Of a DNA stretch of 64,000 bases, positions 61,711 through 64,000 are shown piece by piece. Both the position numbers and the translations under genes were made by a program. The stretch is taken from assembly GCF_014636175.1 (NCBI RefSeq), contig NZ_BMDW01000018.1, forward strand, positions 1 to 64,000, in the 5' to 3' direction. The notes below the pieces were generated by a model that saw only the letters and a program-made list of their open reading frames with translations, was not told the DNA's origin and searched no databases. The DNA is from Sphingomonas psychrolutea (GTDB lineage Bacteria; Pseudomonadota; Alphaproteobacteria; Sphingomonadales; Sphingomonadaceae). Numbering within the stretch: position 1 is the first letter of the stretch; each line of letters begins with the position of its first letter.

Positions 61711-62496
61711 ATGGCTGAATTCTCTCTCCCCGCGAACAGCAAGATCAAGCCGACCGGCAAGACTCATAAAGCCGCGCCCGAGGCCAAACGCGTCAAGAAT
61801 TTCAAAATCTACCGCTACGATCCCGATTCGGGCGCCAACCCGCATTACGACACGTTTCAGGTCGATCTCGATGAGTGCGGCCCGATGGTGCTCGACGCGC
61901 TGATCAAGATGAAGTCGGAACAGGATTCGTCGCTCACCTTCCGCCGCTCGTGCCGCGAGGGAATTTGCGGGTCGTGTTCGATGAATATCGACGGCAAGAA
62001 CGGCCTCGCTTGCACCACCGCGATCGAGGATGTGAAGGGTGAGATCCGCATCACCCCCTTGCCGCATATGGAAGTGATCAAGGACCTCGTCCCCGACTTC
62101 ACCCACTTCTACGCGCAATACAGCTCGATCAAGCCATGGCTTCAGACGGTGACCCCGCCGCCCGCGGGCAAGGAGCGGCTGCAATCGCCCGCCGACCGCG
62201 AGAAGCTCGACGGCCTGTACGAGTGCATTATGTGCGCGTGCTGTTCGACCGCCTGCCCGAGCTATTGGTGGAACAGCGACAAGTTCCTCGGCCCGGCGAT
62301 CCTGTTGCAAGCCTATCGCTGGCTCGCCGACAGCCGCGACGAGATGACCGGCGAGCGGCTCGACGAATTGGAAGATCCCTTCCGCCTGTATCGCTGCCAC
62401 ACGATCATGAACTGTGCCAACGTTTGCCCCAAGGGTCTCAACCCGGCCAAGGCAATTGCCGAAATCAAGAAGATGGAACTCGAGCGGGTCTTGTGA
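61711..62496 (+). CDS. sdhB: Succinate dehydrogenase iron-sulfur subunit
   Basis: A 261-residue subunit with three Fe-S clusters: the [2Fe-2S] site [21 protein letters not shown], the [4Fe-4S] site [16 protein letters not shown] and the [3Fe-4S] site [17 protein letters not shown]. It links the flavin of SdhA to the membrane anchors. The other three subunits are at 54262-56876, so sdhB is expressed as a separate unit or from a much longer transcript. Confidence 0.98.
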   Translation: MAEFSLPANSKIKPTGKTHKAAPEAKRVKNFKIYRYDPDSGANPHYDTFQVDLDECGPMVLDALIKMKSEQDSSLTFRRSCREGICGSCSMNIDGKNGLACTTAIEDVKGEIRITPLPHMEVIKDLVPDFTHFYAQYSSIKPWLQTVTPPPAGKERLQSPADREKLDGLYECIMCACCSTACPSYWWNSDKFLGPAILLQAYRWLADSRDEMTGERLDELEDPFRLYRCHTIMNCANVCPKGLNPAKAIAEIKKMELERVL

Positions 62497-62500
62497 GGGG

Positions 62501-62580
62501 CGTTCTCCCGCGAAAGCGGGAGCCCAGGGTAATGGGATGCAGCCTGTGGGGCGCTTGACCCCCGCGTGCGCGGGGGAACG
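62501..62580. repeat. Paired-hairpin repeat, family E-like
   Basis: Left hairpin GTTCTCCCGCGAAAGCGGGA with an inner GCCCAG, and right hairpin TGACCCCCGCGTGCGCGGGG, inverted. It lies in the 87-bp gap between sdhB and the thioesterase. Arms are shorter than in bioB, but the CCCAG on the inner side is shared. Confidence 0.75.
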
Positions 62581-62583
62581 GCA

Positions 62584-63090
62584 ATGACTGAACCCGTCCA
62601 CCCCCCCTTCACGTACGACGACGACCCCGATCTGCCGGGGTGGAAACGCTGGCAGTTTCGCGATCCGACGCGGTTTAACAGCTTTATCGAGCCGCTTGCG
62701 GTGAAGCTGGAGGGCAGCATCGCACGCGTGCGGATGCTGCCCCGGCACGAACATTCCAACATGCGCGGCGATGTGCATGGCGGGGCGCTGCTGGGCTTTA
62801 TGGACGTGGCGCTGTTCGCCGCCGCGCGCGGACTCGGCGTGCTGCAGGCTGGCGGCGCAGTGACGCTCGATTTGTCGGCGCAGTTCATCGGCGGCGGCGC
62901 AATCGGCGTGCCGCTCGAGGCGCATGTCGAATTGCTGCGCGAGACCAAGCGCATGCTGTTCCTGCGCGGGCTGATCGTCCAGGAAGGCGTCCCGACGATC
63001 GCGAGCTTTACCGGCACGCTGCGCAAATCGACCCCGCCCGAGTTGCTCCACCCCGGCGACGGCCGGGGCCCAGTAGCGGAACAGTCGTAA
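62584..63090 (+). CDS. PaaI-like hotdog thioesterase with repeat-encoded tail
   Basis: A 168-residue hotdog-fold protein: RHEHSNMRGDVHGGALLGFMDVALFAAARGLG is the PaaI-type active-site helix, and GGAVTLDLSAQFIGGGAIGVPLEAHVELLRETKRMLFLRGLI follows. It would hydrolyse acyl-CoA thioesters. Residues about 154-168 (TPPELLHPGDGRGPVAEQS) run into the left arm of a family A repeat, so the natural C-terminus has been replaced or extended. ATG 62584 is chosen over a short upstream extension. Confidence 0.88.
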   Translation: MTEPVHPPFTYDDDPDLPGWKRWQFRDPTRFNSFIEPLAVKLEGSIARVRMLPRHEHSNMRGDVHGGALLGFMDVALFAAARGLGVLQAGGAVTLDLSAQFIGGGAIGVPLEAHVELLRETKRMLFLRGLIVQEGVPTIASFTGTLRKSTPPELLHPGDGRGPVAEQS

Positions 63091-63151
63091 CCTTGCGCAG
63101 CGCTTTATCCTTATCTGTCGCGCAACTGGGCCCCGGCCTTCGCCGGGGTGG
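63045..63151. repeat. Paired-hairpin repeat, family A, at the thioesterase end
   Basis: Left arm 63045-63074 (CACCCCGGCGACGGCCGGGG, then CCCAG) and right arm 63123-63151 (ACTGGGCCCCGGCCTTCGCC, then GGGGTGG). The left arm is translated as the thioesterase tail; the right arm ends 6 bp before the zapE start codon. Confidence 0.92.
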
Positions 63152-63157
63152 AAGCCG

Positions 63158-64000
63158 ATGACCTCGGTCCTCGCCGCCTACCACCGGCTCATCACCGCAG
63201 GCGAACTCCGTGCCGATCCCGAACAGGCCGTCGCCGCGCAGCGGCTCGCCGATCTCGCGATCGCGCTCGAAGCGACCCCCAAGCGCGGGTCGATCCTGTG
63301 GCGCGCGTTGGGGCGCAAGCCGGAGCCCCCGCGTGGCGTGTATCTGTGGGGCGGGGTCGGGCGCGGCAAGTCGATGCTGATGGACTTGTTCTTCAGCTGC
63401 CTCGCCATTCCGCTGAAGCGCCGCGTCCATTTCGGCGAATTCATGCTCGAAGTGCACCAGCGCCTCGCTGTCGAGCGTGCGAAGGAATTGGGCGACCCGA
63501 TCCCGCCCCTTGCGAAAGCGATCGCCGAGGAAACGCGGCTGCTCGCCTTTGACGAGATGATGGTCACCAATAGCCCCGATGCGATGATCCTGTCGCGGCT
63601 GTTTACCCATCTGCTGGCCGAGGGCGTGACGGTCGTCACCACCTCCAACCGCCCGCCGGCCGATCTCTACAAAAACGGGCTCAACCGCGAACATTTCCTG
63701 CCGTTCATCGCGCTGATCGAAGCGAAGATGGACGTGGTCGCGCTCAACGGCCCGACCGATTATCGCCGCGACCGTTTGGGCGCGGTCGATACCTGGCTCG
63801 TCCCCAATGGCGCGGCGGCGACCGCCATGCTGTCGGGCGATTTCTTCCGCCTGACCGATTACCCGCCCGAGGACCGCGCGCACGTGCCGAGCGAGGAGAT
63901 CGTGGTGCAGGGCCGCTCGCTCCACGTTCCCAAATCGTTGAAGGGCGTTGCGGTGTTCAGCTTCAAGCGCTTGTGCGGGGAGGCGCGCGGGAGTGCCGAT
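63158..64000 (+). CDS. zapE: Cell division protein ZapE (AFG1-like ATPase), partial
   Basis: The frame from ATG 63158 runs off the right edge, giving 281 codons of a protein that is usually about 370 residues. Walker A is GGVGRGKS at residues 65-72, Walker B the LLAFDEM region at about 128-134, and the arginine-finger side DAMILSRLFTHLLAEGVTVVTTSNRPP follows. AFSFKRLCGEARGSAD is the sensor-2 side. ZapE binds and remodels FtsZ at division in E. coli. The start lies against the right arm of the repeat, leaving little room for a leader. Confidence 0.92.
   Translation, partial: MTSVLAAYHRLITAGELRADPEQAVAAQRLADLAIALEATPKRGSILWRALGRKPEPPRGVYLWGGVGRGKSMLMDLFFSCLAIPLKRRVHFGEFMLEVHQRLAVERAKELGDPIPPLAKAIAEETRLLAFDEMMVTNSPDAMILSRLFTHLLAEGVTVVTTSNRPPADLYKNGLNREHFLPFIALIEAKMDVVALNGPTDYRRDRLGAVDTWLVPNGAAATAMLSGDFFRLTDYPPEDRAHVPSEEIVVQGRSLHVPKSLKGVAVFSFKRLCGEARGSAD

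Overview
The window is high-GC DNA (roughly two thirds G+C by eye) from an alphaproteobacterium, most likely Sphingomonas or a close relative in the Sphingomonadales. The pointers are the maf / RNase G-like / yacG cluster, hisG-hisD-nusB with a DUF4169 gene, bolA divergent from a J-domain gene, CobS-type cobaltochelatase next to methylmalonyl-CoA mutase genes, globin-like soluble chemoreceptors, and sdhCDA. It looks chromosomal. I see no phage, no CRISPR array and no replication origin. The only transposon sequence is the end of an IS630-type element at the left edge.

Layout. 1-952: IS630 end, a YdfG-like SDR and tRNA-Phe. 983-3071: yacG, RNase E/G-like, maf and infA. 3415-6278: a hicAB module with a shortened toxin, a DNA methyltransferase/Mrr-like nuclease fusion broken by one stop codon, and a mazEF-type pair. 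6425-14509: hppA, thiL, a secreted hydrolase, a tandem Usp protein, DUF4169, nusB, hisD and hisG. 14577-23199: accessory and stress enzymes (DUF2332, epoxide hydrolase-like, pirin, Nudix, BolA, J-domain) and a VOC/DUF1428/GST/SRPBCC group facing an HxlR regulator. 23233-33330: a propionyl-CoA/methylmalonyl-CoA region in which cofactor genes sit beside the enzymes that need them (cobS with mcm for B12, bioB with pccA for biotin), interrupted by ParE-type and BrnTA toxin-antitoxin pairs. 33402-38195: a MacAB-TolC-like export operon. 38357-42688: prmA, phhA, a hydrolase, a lipoprotein and a glycerophosphodiesterase. 42760-50354: a cytoplasmic PaoABC-like molybdenum hydroxylase operon with two tandem catalytic subunits and its maturation factors. 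50480-54069: an SDR and two tandem chemoreceptors. 54262-62496: succinate dehydrogenase, with sdhB separated from sdhCDA by about 4.8 kb. 62584-64000: a PaaI-like thioesterase and the start of zapE.

The most striking feature is a dense population of paired-hairpin repeats in several families. Most lie between genes, but several lie inside or at the ends of reading frames and keep them open: within thiL and pccA, at the bioB N-terminus, and at the C-termini of hisG, the ABC ATPase and the thioesterase. Each family has two hairpin arms in inverted orientation around a 25-90 bp linker. This looks like an active or recently active non-autonomous element that adds peptide segments to housekeeping enzymes, comparable in outcome to the Rickettsia palindromic elements. 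I identified the families only by reading; they have not been searched against any database.

Five type II toxin-antitoxin modules occur in 64 kb, several joined to neighbours by ATGA or GTGA overlaps. Large reading frames antisense to the listed genes are treated as shadows of high-GC codon bias.
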